DNA from: Sphingobacterium cavernae
GTDB lineage: Bacteria; Bacteroidota; Bacteroidia; Sphingobacteriales; Sphingobacteriaceae
Reading direction: 5' to 3'
DNA: 64,000 bases
NCBI RefSeq assembly: GCF_008520265.1
Contig: NZ_VIQM01000087.1
Span: 84,285 to 148,284, forward strand
Both the position numbers and the translations under genes were made by a program. This document shows, piece by piece, positions 17,682-25,201 of this stretch. Each line of letters begins with the position of its first letter. Position 1 is the stretch's first letter. Below the pieces are notes generated by a model. The model worked only from the letters and a program-made list of their open reading frames with translations, was not told the DNA's origin and did not search any database.

Positions 17682-18359
17682 ATGAGAAAGCTTTTCATCC
17701 TTATTTTTTTGCTTTTAAGCATTGCTAGCTACGCACAACAAAAAAACAATCTTCCCAAGGGATTTGTGTATCTCACTGATTTTATTCCACATATCGCGGT
17801 GGATATGAAATATTTCACAAATCACAATTTCGTGGGTAGACCAATTGATGGTTATAAAAGCAATAAAATCATTCTTACAGAACGCGCTACATTGGCTATT
17901 CAAAAAATAGAGAAGGAACTAAATAAGGAAGGATTGGGATTGAACGTCTTTGACGCATACCGACCGCAAATTGCTGTCAACCATTTCAAACGTTGGGCAA
18001 AAGATATTAAAGACACCTTGATGCGCCAAGAGTTCTACCCACGTGTAGACAAACGCGATCTTTTCAAAAAAGGATTTATCGCTTCCAAATCTGGTCATAG
18101 CCGTGGAAGCACTATTGACTTGACTATCATTGATCTGAAAACAAAAAAAGAACTGGATATGGGTGTAGCTTTTGATTTTTTTGGTGAAGAATCAGGTCAT
18201 GATTATACCAAACTTTCCAACACACAAAAGCAAAACAGAATAAAACTAAAGAAAATCATGGAAAAATATGGTTTTAGAGCGTATAGCAAAGAATGGTGGC
18301 ACTATACTTATAATGACGAACCTTTTAAGGATAAATACTTTAATTTTGAGGTGAAGTAA
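17682..18359 (+). CDS. Secreted D-alanyl-D-alanine dipeptidase (VanX/DdpX, M15D)
   Basis: A 225-residue zinc peptidase with a signal peptide (cleavage near YAQ, residue 19). VanX active-site residues are all present at the right spacing: Arg94 in FDAYRPQ, zinc ligands His139 and Asp146 in SKSGHSRGSTIDLT, catalytic Glu204 and zinc ligand His207 in KEWWHYTY. VanX enzymes hydrolyse the D-Ala-D-Ala dipeptide. With a signal peptide this version probably works in the periplasm, like DdpX, recycling D-Ala from wall turnover; no vancomycin-resistance genes (vanA, vanH) are nearby. It is one of only two plus-strand genes in a 30-kb minus-strand stretch. Family firm, physiological role inferred. Confidence 0.92.
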   Translation: MRKLFILIFLLLSIASYAQQKNNLPKGFVYLTDFIPHIAVDMKYFTNHNFVGRPIDGYKSNKIILTERATLAIQKIEKELNKEGLGLNVFDAYRPQIAVNHFKRWAKDIKDTLMRQEFYPRVDKRDLFKKGFIASKSGHSRGSTIDLTIIDLKTKKELDMGVAFDFFGEESGHDYTKLSNTQKQNRIKLKKIMEKYGFRAYSKEWWHYTYNDEPFKDKYFNFEVK

Positions 18360-18388
18360 ATTAAAAATAATTTATCTTCAATTAGTAA

Positions 18389-18514
18389 GGATTTGGAAAA
18401 ATTATCTACCATCAACAATATTTGAAAGATTGGCTTAAGAGAGAAGGTATTTCCTTGAGCTTTGAGCAGCTTTGGAAAATTAGGGAAGAATGTATTAAGA
18501 AATTAGAATCATAA
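18389..18514 (+). pseudogene. Possible gene remnant without a start codon
   Basis: A 41-codon open stretch follows tandem stops and has no ATG/GTG/TTG near its beginning. It encodes a plausible amphipathic helix protein end (QQYLKDWLKREGISLSFEQL, then WKIREECIKKLES). The composition looks protein-like, but no family is recognised. It may be the tail of a decayed gene between the dipeptidase and the DinB gene, or chance. Confidence 0.3.
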
Positions 18515-18548
18515 CAAGTACGTGTTTAACACAGTCTCCTTATATTTC

Positions 18549-19079
18549 TTAATTTTTCTTTGCAATAACAATATGCGCTAAATGATGTTCACAATGCCAA
18601 GCGTAGATACCGAGATTGGTTTTTAAGCTTATCGTTTTACCACTTTCGGGATGAATAAATTCCTTATCCCATTCTTCCTCTGATAAACTTCGAAGTAAGA
18701 ATACCCATTTTGTGTGCAGACCTTCTAATATTTTTAATGCATCTTCGGTAAGATAATTATTAGAATCGGGCAGTTCGGCCCAGCGATCTTCAAAATACGG
18801 TTTTATTATAGGAGAATCTTCTGTCAGAGCTAATTTGAACCGAATAAAACTATTCATATGCGAGTCAGCACAATGGTTTACAACCTGAGCTATAGTCCAT
18901 CCGTTAGGTCTATATGACCTCTGTAAATCTGTGTTACTTAACTTTTCAACTTGATTTTTTAGTTTTGATGGAAACTCTTCTATGATTTTAATCCAATTCT
19001 TAATATCTGAAGTCGTTATTTCTGTAGGACACACAAATTTTCCAATTGGATATCTAAGCTTTTCTAGATTAATTTCCAT
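18549..19079 (-). CDS. DinB-family metal-binding protein, YfiT/BstA-like (putative bacillithiol transferase)
   Basis: A 176-residue four-helix-bundle protein close in length and pattern to Bacillus subtilis YfiT (BstA). Metal-binding histidines are placed as in that protein: His69 in QVVNHCADSH, and His162 and His166 in YAWHCEHHLAHI. N-terminal LEKLRYPIGKFVCP and GWTIAQVVNHCADS are typical of the YfiT branch. BstA conjugates the thiol bacillithiol to electrophiles; some Bacteroidota make bacillithiol, but no bsh genes are in the window, so thiol use is not shown. It ends 11 bases upstream of the M14 peptidase start on the same strand in reverse order, being the last gene of that minus-strand run. 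Confidence 0.82.
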   Translation of the reverse strand: MEINLEKLRYPIGKFVCPTEITTSDIKNWIKIIEEFPSKLKNQVEKLSNTDLQRSYRPNGWTIAQVVNHCADSHMNSFIRFKLALTEDSPIIKPYFEDRWAELPDSNNYLTEDALKILEGLHTKWVFLLRSLSEEEWDKEFIHPESGKTISLKTNLGIYAWHCEHHLAHIVIAKKN

Positions 19080-19090
19080 GCGGTCTTGAG

Positions 19091-20599
19091 TTAATTTACT
19101 CGATTTTTTAATACTGTCGATTGATCCAAACCTTTTGTCAAGTCAATCAAATACCCATTCATCACAGCGTATTTCAAATTACCGCTTTTATCACCAATAA
19201 AGAAATTTGCCATACCTCCAAAATCTGCCGTCACAGGTAAATAAAAGTTTGTTTGGGTATATAGGTGAACTGGTAGATTGTGTAAAGCTTTTTCTTTTGT
19301 AGCACCTACCTCTTTTACTTGTACAGCCATAAAACCATTTTTAAGTAAGTCAAAAGATTCTTGTACTGTTAATTGTGCAACATCCGTCACAGTCTTAACC
19401 GCAACCTTTGCAGGAATAAAATAAAGCCCATCCGCATCTATCTCATCGTAGCCATACGATTCTTTCAAATCACCGATATCTTCGATTTTGCCACGTACAA
19501 AAAAGTCTCTTCCTATTGTTGTTTCATTGCGTCGAATAGCCAAATCCGTTTTAAATGATGCCGAATCTGGACCAATCACAATATTACGAATAACCACATC
19601 ATGCAATTGCGAAGCATTAAACGGAATATCCTCATATTGCTGTTTATCGAATTGTGCATAACTGCCTTCTGCAATCTGAACCAAGGCATTCAATATGATG
19701 ATAAAGTTTAATTTACGAATTTGTTGTTTCTCTGGATCACCTTTCATACCTCCCGATTCAATTAACACGGTACTTGCATCCCAAGATTGGAAATTATCAC
19801 CAAAACCTCTTGGTGTGTAGGTATCATCGTATTTTGCTACAGCATCGGGAATATACTTTTGAAGAATATCATTCATACCAGCCGCAATTTTCATCGCATT
19901 TTCACGAACAGGATTAATTTCACGAGGCTCGTTAAATGCTGGAGCGAGTAGCGATATGGAAACTGGATTTTTAGTTCCAGGCACATTGTAATAAATATTT
20001 TGGTCGTGCAAATTGAAGCCATATTGTGGTTTTATAGCTTGTGCTCTTGCACGTAATAATGCACCTTCCACCGTATGTCCAGCACGTGCATCACGATTCA
20101 TATCTATCCCTTGAGCTGTACGGCGTTGATAACGTTCCGCACCATCGGGATTCAACATGGGGATGAAATGAATGTTCAATTTATCTTTTAACAACGTTCT
20201 TATTTCATCCTGACCGTCATCAGAACCTTCTAGAAAATTAAACAAATCAAAAAGAGCCATCGTCGCTGTAGGCTCATCACCATGCATTTGCGACCACAAC
20301 ATCACCTTCTTTTCTCCTGCCCCAAAAGACAATTCATAAATGGCTCTACCTTCGAATGATTTACCTATTTCTTCAACAGCAAGTACTGATTTTCCTTTGT
20401 GTAAGTGAATTAAGGAGTCGATATCTGAATGTTTAAAACGTCTATGTTTTAAAGCTGATTCTTTATAGGTTGAATATATGGTATTATAAGTTGAAGTATC
20501 GATTTTCATAGCATTAATTGTGGTATTGGAAGATGATTTTGCGCCATCACACGACACAAATCCAGCAAAAACTAAGAGGAGAAAAACAAATCTTTTCAT
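19091..20599 (-). CDS. M14-family zinc carboxypeptidase lipoprotein
   Basis: A 502-residue lipoprotein (signal ending at Cys17, GFVSC) with an M14 peptidase domain at about residues 60-310. Seen zinc and catalytic elements: MWSQMHGDEPTATMALFDL (His and Glu ligands), IPMLNPDGAERYQRRTAQGI and MNRDARAG, the third-ligand region YGFNLHDQN, and a candidate catalytic Glu in VLIESGGMKGDP. The C-terminal 190 residues form a beta-rich region with no recognised domain. M14 enzymes cut C-terminal residues from peptides; those with neighbours like this often act on peptidoglycan stem peptides. Its start codon overlaps the stop of the LD-carboxypeptidase by four bases, so the two are translationally coupled. 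Peptidase class is firm, substrate is inferred. Confidence 0.88.
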   Translation of the reverse strand: MKRFVFLLLVFAGFVSCDGAKSSSNTTINAMKIDTSTYNTIYSTYKESALKHRRFKHSDIDSLIHLHKGKSVLAVEEIGKSFEGRAIYELSFGAGEKKVMLWSQMHGDEPTATMALFDLFNFLEGSDDGQDEIRTLLKDKLNIHFIPMLNPDGAERYQRRTAQGIDMNRDARAGHTVEGALLRARAQAIKPQYGFNLHDQNIYYNVPGTKNPVSISLLAPAFNEPREINPVRENAMKIAAGMNDILQKYIPDAVAKYDDTYTPRGFGDNFQSWDASTVLIESGGMKGDPEKQQIRKLNFIIILNALVQIAEGSYAQFDKQQYEDIPFNASQLHDVVIRNIVIGPDSASFKTDLAIRRNETTIGRDFFVRGKIEDIGDLKESYGYDEIDADGLYFIPAKVAVKTVTDVAQLTVQESFDLLKNGFMAVQVKEVGATKEKALHNLPVHLYTQTNFYLPVTADFGGMANFFIGDKSGNLKYAVMNGYLIDLTKGLDQSTVLKNRVN

Positions 20600-21648
20600 A
20601 ATAGCGATTTTTCTAAGTATTGAATCGTTCCTTTTGAAGCATCCATGCGCGCACGCACCCCCACAGGCATCAGAAATTGATCAGAAATATGACCAATCAT
20701 TGCACCACTGTACGCAGGAATCCCTAATGACTTTATATAATCATTCAACATTTGTTCAATCGTCAACGATCCATATCCACCTGAAGGCCCACAATTCGTA
20801 CATTTACCGAATACAAACCCCTTAATTTGTGATAAAATACCGGCATTCATCAATTGACAAAACATGCGATCCATACGGTCTGATTTTTCATCTATTTCTT
20901 CTAAGAAAAGAATGGCATCTTTAAAATCAGGCAAATAAGGCGTTCCACACAAACCCGTTAATAACGTCAAATTCCCTCCTATTATTATTCCTTCGGCAAT
21001 GCCTGGGTTAATAGTTTGAATACGATCTTTGTACTGGATAATTTGGCTCTCAGATTTTGTAGGATTGGAATAGTTGGCTAATTTATTTTCCATAAATTGT
21101 TCTTTAAACAATTTAGCTACATAATTGCTCCATGTACTGCTCCCTACGACACCATGAAACGACACTAAGCCCACTTTAGCATAAAATGCCAATATCAAAG
21201 CCGTAATATCGCTATAGCCTAGTAAAACTTTAGGATTTTTTCGAAGCAATTCATAGTCAATGCGAGGCAAAAGTCGTGATGCTCCATTTCCACCGCGAAT
21301 ACACAATATGCCATCAACCTCTTTATCGGCGAACATTTTATGCAAATCGCTTAAACGTTCATCATCCGTGCCTGCCAAATTACCGTAGCGCGAACGAATA
21401 TACTTTCCTTCTTTTACTTTAAAACCAAAATGTGCTAGCACTTCTTTGGTCATCGTGATGGTTTCTTCTTCGGATAATGCTCCTGCGGGCGTGATAATTC
21501 CTATCGTATCGCCTTCTTTCAAAACCTTCGCTTTTAATAATGATTTGACAGTACCTGTCGCCTCTGAAACAGCTTTTACCGTTTGATCAGAAATGGCTAA
21601 GGCCCCCAAACCCAGTCCAATCGATTTTAAAAACGTTCTTTTATTCAT
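20596..21648 (-). CDS. LD-carboxypeptidase LdcA-like (S66), exported
   Basis: A 350-residue serine peptidase of family S66. Nucleophile Ser146 lies in VLLGYSDITALI; partner residues lie in FLEEIDEKSDR (Glu) and MIGHISDQFLMP (His), giving the Ser-Glu-His triad. The start LKEGDTIGIITPAG of the mature domain is typical. Unlike cytoplasmic E. coli LdcA, it begins with an export-type leader (NKRTFLKSIGLGLGALAIS), so it probably acts in the periplasm. LdcA removes the terminal D-Ala from tetrapeptide stems during wall recycling. The gene overlaps the M14 peptidase by four bases and lies one base after the dihydroorotase stop, forming a three-gene unit. Confidence 0.92.
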   Translation of the reverse strand: MNKRTFLKSIGLGLGALAISDQTVKAVSEATGTVKSLLKAKVLKEGDTIGIITPAGALSEEETITMTKEVLAHFGFKVKEGKYIRSRYGNLAGTDDERLSDLHKMFADKEVDGILCIRGGNGASRLLPRIDYELLRKNPKVLLGYSDITALILAFYAKVGLVSFHGVVGSSTWSNYVAKLFKEQFMENKLANYSNPTKSESQIIQYKDRIQTINPGIAEGIIIGGNLTLLTGLCGTPYLPDFKDAILFLEEIDEKSDRMDRMFCQLMNAGILSQIKGFVFGKCTNCGPSGGYGSLTIEQMLNDYIKSLGIPAYSGAMIGHISDQFLMPVGVRARMDASKGTIQYLEKSLL

Positions 21649-21649
21649 T

Positions 21650-22984
21650 TTATCGGTTAAATAACAGTCTATGTCCTGAGCCTACTTCAATTATTTGTCC
21701 ATTCGAATAAGCTAGATTTCCTGACACAATGGTATGTTCAATGGTGGATGTAAATGTATGATTTTCAAATGGCGACCAACCGCATTTTGAAAGAATATTT
21801 TGACGTGTAACCTCGTACTGTTTATTTAAATTCACTAATACTAAATCTGCCCAATAGCCTTCACGGATAAATCCACGTTGTTCTATTTGGAAACAAATTG
21901 CTGTATTGTGTGCTGTTTTTTGAACCAATTGCTCTAAAGTTAATTTGCCTTGGCTAACTATATCCAATAATGCTAACAATGCATGTTGTACCAATGGACC
22001 TCCAGACGGAGCTTGTAGATAACCTTGTTCTTTCTCTTCGATAGTATGCGGCGCGTGATCTGTAGCAATTACATCAATATGTCCATCCAAAACAGCTTTC
22101 AAAATTTGATCTCTGTCGGAAGCAGTTTTTACAGCTGGATTCCATTTGATATAATTACCTTTTGTTTTGTAATCTTCATCCGAAAACCAAAGATGATGCA
22201 CACAAGCTTCAGCCGTAATGCGCTTTTTCTCCAATGAAATCGTATTATCAAATAATGCTGTTTCCTTGCCCGTCGAAATATGCAGAATATGTAAACGTGT
22301 ATTGTTCTTTTTCGCTAATTCTACAGCTTTTGATGATGACAAATAACAAGCTTCCTCCGAACGAATCAAAGGGTGCATATCAATGGTTATGTTATCACCA
22401 TATCTTTCTTTGTATGCGGCAAGATTTGCTTTAATAGTAGCCTCGTCTTCACAGTGTGTAGCGATCAAAGTGGGAGAATTTCTGAAAATATTTTCTAAGG
22501 CTGTTTCATTATCTACTAACATATTTCCCGTTGATGATCCCATGAAAACTTTAACACCACAAACATCACGTGGATTAGTTTTCAAAACTTCGTCAATATT
22601 ATCATTCGCTGCCCCCATGAAAAAAGAGTAATTAGCTAACGAAGAATCTTGACCGATATCGTATTTATCTTGAAGTAATTTTTGCGTCAGTGTATTGGGA
22701 ACTGTATTCGGCATCTCCATAAAAGAAGTTGTCCCACCAGCTACCGCAGCACGACTTTCAGTGAAGATATTGGCTTTGTACGTAAGTCCTGGCTCTCTAA
22801 AATGCACTTGATCATCAATTAAACCCGGAAGAAGATGTAACCCTTCGGCATTTATTTCTTGATCTGCTTTTAAATCAATCTGAGGAGCTAACTTTTCTAT
22901 TCGTCCATTTTTTATAAAAACATCCAAAACTTGAGTAGTTCCTTCATTTACGACTTGTGCATTTTTGATGAGTATAGATGACAT
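21650..22984 (-). CDS. pyrC: Dihydroorotase (class I type) with Gln in the HxH metal motif
   Basis: A 444-residue amidohydrolase that closes carbamoyl-aspartate to dihydroorotate in pyrimidine synthesis. Seen motifs: LIDDQVHFREPGLTYKA, SFMEMPNTVP, GVKVFMGSSTGNM with the Lys that is carbamylated in binuclear members, HCEDE, LHILHIST and ATDHAPHT. The metal motif usually written HxH reads Gln59-Val-His61. From memory this DDQVHFREPG form is usual in Bacteroidota dihydroorotases, so the enzyme is probably active. It leads a compact unit with the LD-carboxypeptidase and M14 genes. pyrD is in the same window but 13 kb away. Allantoinase or hydantoinase is a less likely alternative. Confidence 0.92.
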   Translation of the reverse strand: MSSILIKNAQVVNEGTTQVLDVFIKNGRIEKLAPQIDLKADQEINAEGLHLLPGLIDDQVHFREPGLTYKANIFTESRAAVAGGTTSFMEMPNTVPNTLTQKLLQDKYDIGQDSSLANYSFFMGAANDNIDEVLKTNPRDVCGVKVFMGSSTGNMLVDNETALENIFRNSPTLIATHCEDEATIKANLAAYKERYGDNITIDMHPLIRSEEACYLSSSKAVELAKKNNTRLHILHISTGKETALFDNTISLEKKRITAEACVHHLWFSDEDYKTKGNYIKWNPAVKTASDRDQILKAVLDGHIDVIATDHAPHTIEEKEQGYLQAPSGGPLVQHALLALLDIVSQGKLTLEQLVQKTAHNTAICFQIEQRGFIREGYWADLVLVNLNKQYEVTRQNILSKCGWSPFENHTFTSTIEHTIVSGNLAYSNGQIIEVGSGHRLLFNR

Positions 22985-23075
22985 TGTATTTTTGATAAGT
23001 TATGTTTATGTATACAAACATAAGAAATTGACTATTATAATTCGGCGTCAAATAGTAGATCTAATTCAAATAACT

Positions 23076-23110
23076 AAAAAAGGTGAGACTTTTATGTTCT
23101 CACCTTTTTT
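23076..23110 (-). terminator. Terminator at the end of the oxidoreductase cluster
   Basis: A perfect 13-bp stem (AAAAAAGGTGAGA / TCTCACCTTTTTT) with a 9-base loop starts six bases after the last gene of the minus-strand cluster; its own T-run provides the U-tract. Confidence 0.85.
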
Positions 23111-23115
23111 GGAGT

Positions 23116-23748
23116 TTAAGCAAATGCTTTATCTCCTTTTTTGTATGGATAATTACCATCATATTTACCCGGTATTTTCACATAGCGCAAAGCTTTTGTT
23201 AATCCAAGTTCAGAATTGAAATATCCTGTTAAAGTCATTTGTCTGAATAAATGAAACCAATGTTCTGGTTCATAATCCACATCTGGTTTAACAAGTTCGT
23301 TTTGTTTAGTCTTATTTTTCTCGACTTCATCCTTGATTCTCTCCCAACGCTGACCGTTGTACTCTTCAGATTCTTTATAAAGTTTTTCTGCCACTTCAGT
23401 TTTCTCATCCAATGTTAGGCTTGCAAAATCTTTACCTTTTAAATCTTTACTTGTTTTATCTAACGTTGCCAGTCCATCAACAATAGCCTTTTGTTGCTTT
23501 TCTGTGTAACAATCTCTAACGAAAACAGGTATAAAATTACCAACACCAGCTTCCTTAGCTCCTGGTGTTGAAGTCGGTGGCAAAATAGCATCAGCCAAAT
23601 CACCTATTCTGTCAATCATTTTTGCATCGAACAGTCCTTCTACGGACTTTGAAGCTGGTTGTGTACAACCTTCTAAAAATAAATTAGCACCTACGATAGA
23701 TCCACCAAGGATCATAGCTACGCGTTGTAATGCTTCTCTTCTATTCAT
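23116..23748 (-). CDS. Gluconate 2-dehydrogenase subunit 3 family protein, exported
   Basis: A 210-residue protein with a twin-arginine leader (NRREALQRVAMILGG) followed by a lipobox-like end (LFLEGC, Cys28), so it may be Tat-exported and lipidated. The mature part fits the gluconate-2-dehydrogenase subunit-3 family: DLADAILPPTSTPGAKEAGV near residues 50-70, VRDCYTEKQQKAIVDGL, and a helical remainder. In known complexes this small subunit assists a large GMC flavoprotein and a cytochrome c subunit to oxidise sugars or sugar acids in the periplasm. The GMC gene is two genes upstream here; no cytochrome c gene is present in the cluster. Last gene before the terminator. Confidence 0.88.
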   Translation of the reverse strand: MNRREALQRVAMILGGSIVGANLFLEGCTQPASKSVEGLFDAKMIDRIGDLADAILPPTSTPGAKEAGVGNFIPVFVRDCYTEKQQKAIVDGLATLDKTSKDLKGKDFASLTLDEKTEVAEKLYKESEEYNGQRWERIKDEVEKNKTKQNELVKPDVDYEPEHWFHLFRQMTLTGYFNSELGLTKALRYVKIPGKYDGNYPYKKGDKAFA

Positions 23749-23759
23749 CTTTTTATGTA

Positions 23760-25184
23760 TTAAAATGTATAGTTAACTTCCCAGCCTGGGCGGTATGTCC
23801 GTTTTACAAACTGATTTACCTCATCAAAGTTTGTAACACGCATATTGTCATTATCCCAAACCAATTTTTTACTTCTTCCAGGGTATTTATCTCCTACTTT
23901 TAAATCTACACCACGTATAGCCAAATTTGCCATTAGCAAGGCTTCAGTCAATGGTCCTGCTATCTCAAATGGTGATGACATTTCCATATTACCATATCCA
24001 GCAATACAACCTTCCACCCATTGTGCCCAATGACCATTCGCACCCTTTGGTACACGCGCATATTTTTCTTTTACGGTTTTGTAAGTTTTGTTCGTTGGCA
24101 AAAGGCGTGGATTACCAGCATATGTATCTGCCAAAATCTTACCTTTTTTACCAATCAACAAAATTCCATTGCCGCCATCTCCAAATATTTCGTCTGGTCC
24201 TAACTCTTCTGGTCTTGGTGGTTGGATACCGCCATCCATCCAATGCACTTTTACATCTCCTTTAGTTTTAGAAGTTTTCGGAAAAGTCATTGTTACGGAA
24301 CTAGACGGAGGACAAGATTCAGGAAAATATCCACGCTTAAATTCATCTACATAGATAGATCCAACACTAGCCTGTACATCTTTTACATACTGTAAGCCAT
24401 AGATACTGAATGGAGCTTCCAAATTATGACAACCCATATCTCCTAAAGCACCAGTGCCATAAGGCCACCAGCCACGCCAGTTGAAAGGCACTAATTTGTC
24501 AAAATATTCAGTATATGGCGCAGTACCTAACCATTTGTCCCAATCTAATGTGGAAGGAACTTTAGCTTTCTGACTAGGCCATTGAATACCTTGAGGCCAT
24601 ACCGGACGATCTGTCCATGCATAGATTTCTACCAAATCGCCAATCAATCCTGCATCTACCCATTCACGCATTTGACGTACCCCATCACCCGACGCTCCTT
24701 GGTTACCCATTTGCGTCACGACTTTATACTTCTTTGCAGCATGAGTCAATGCACGAGCTTCCCAAACATCGTGTGCCAATGGTTTTTGCACGTATACGTG
24801 CTTACCCAATTGCATAGCTGCCAAAGCTTGTATAGCGTGATTGTGATCTGGTGTAGATACAGAGACGCCATCTATGTTTTTATGCTCTTTATCAAGCATT
24901 TCTCTAAAGTCTGTATAAAACTTGGCTTTAGGAAACTTTTCTACAGAGCCTTTAGCGCGTGCTTTATCAACATCACACAAGAAAGCAATATTTGCTTTAC
25001 CACTTCCAAAAATATTATTAACGTCCGATCCACCCATACCACCTACACCAATTGATGCAACTTGCAACATATCACTCGGTGCTCGGTATCCCGTACCACC
25101 TAATACATGTCTTGGAACAATTGTAATGCCTGCAGCTGCTACTGCTGCAGTTTTTATAAAGTTTCTTCTGCTATTGTTTTCCAT
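23760..25184 (-). CDS. Tat-exported Gfo/Idh/MocA-family oxidoreductase (1)
   Basis: A 474-residue oxidoreductase with a twin-arginine signal (NNSRRNFIKTAAVAAAGITI). An N-terminal Rossmann fold begins with QVASIGVGGMGGSDVNN; the catalytic-motif region YVQKPLAHDVWEARAL carries the conserved Lys of the EKP-type motif. The C-terminal beta-sheet domain includes GALGDMGCHNLEAPF. Family members oxidise or reduce sugars and polyols with NAD(P), often bound tightly when exported. It is one of two such genes in the cluster, 11 bases from its downstream neighbour. Together with the GMC and TIM-barrel genes it suggests oxidation or isomerisation of a sugar ring in the periplasm, as in 3-keto-glycoside pathways. 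Substrate is unknown. Confidence 0.9.
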   Translation of the reverse strand: MENNSRRNFIKTAAVAAAGITIVPRHVLGGTGYRAPSDMLQVASIGVGGMGGSDVNNIFGSGKANIAFLCDVDKARAKGSVEKFPKAKFYTDFREMLDKEHKNIDGVSVSTPDHNHAIQALAAMQLGKHVYVQKPLAHDVWEARALTHAAKKYKVVTQMGNQGASGDGVRQMREWVDAGLIGDLVEIYAWTDRPVWPQGIQWPSQKAKVPSTLDWDKWLGTAPYTEYFDKLVPFNWRGWWPYGTGALGDMGCHNLEAPFSIYGLQYVKDVQASVGSIYVDEFKRGYFPESCPPSSSVTMTFPKTSKTKGDVKVHWMDGGIQPPRPEELGPDEIFGDGGNGILLIGKKGKILADTYAGNPRLLPTNKTYKTVKEKYARVPKGANGHWAQWVEGCIAGYGNMEMSSPFEIAGPLTEALLMANLAIRGVDLKVGDKYPGRSKKLVWDNDNMRVTNFDEVNQFVKRTYRPGWEVNYTF

Positions 25185-25201
25185 TTTGAGATAGATAAAG
25201 A

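Noticed and set aside
17682..18359. Vancomycin-resistance gene
   Set aside because: VanX residues are present, but there is a signal peptide and no vanH, vanA or vanS/R neighbours; wall recycling is more likely.
24582..25055. 157-codon open frame on the plus strand
   Set aside because: It is fully antisense to the Gfo/Idh/MocA gene, is His/Ser/Cys-rich without domain signals, and lacks its own spacing or context.
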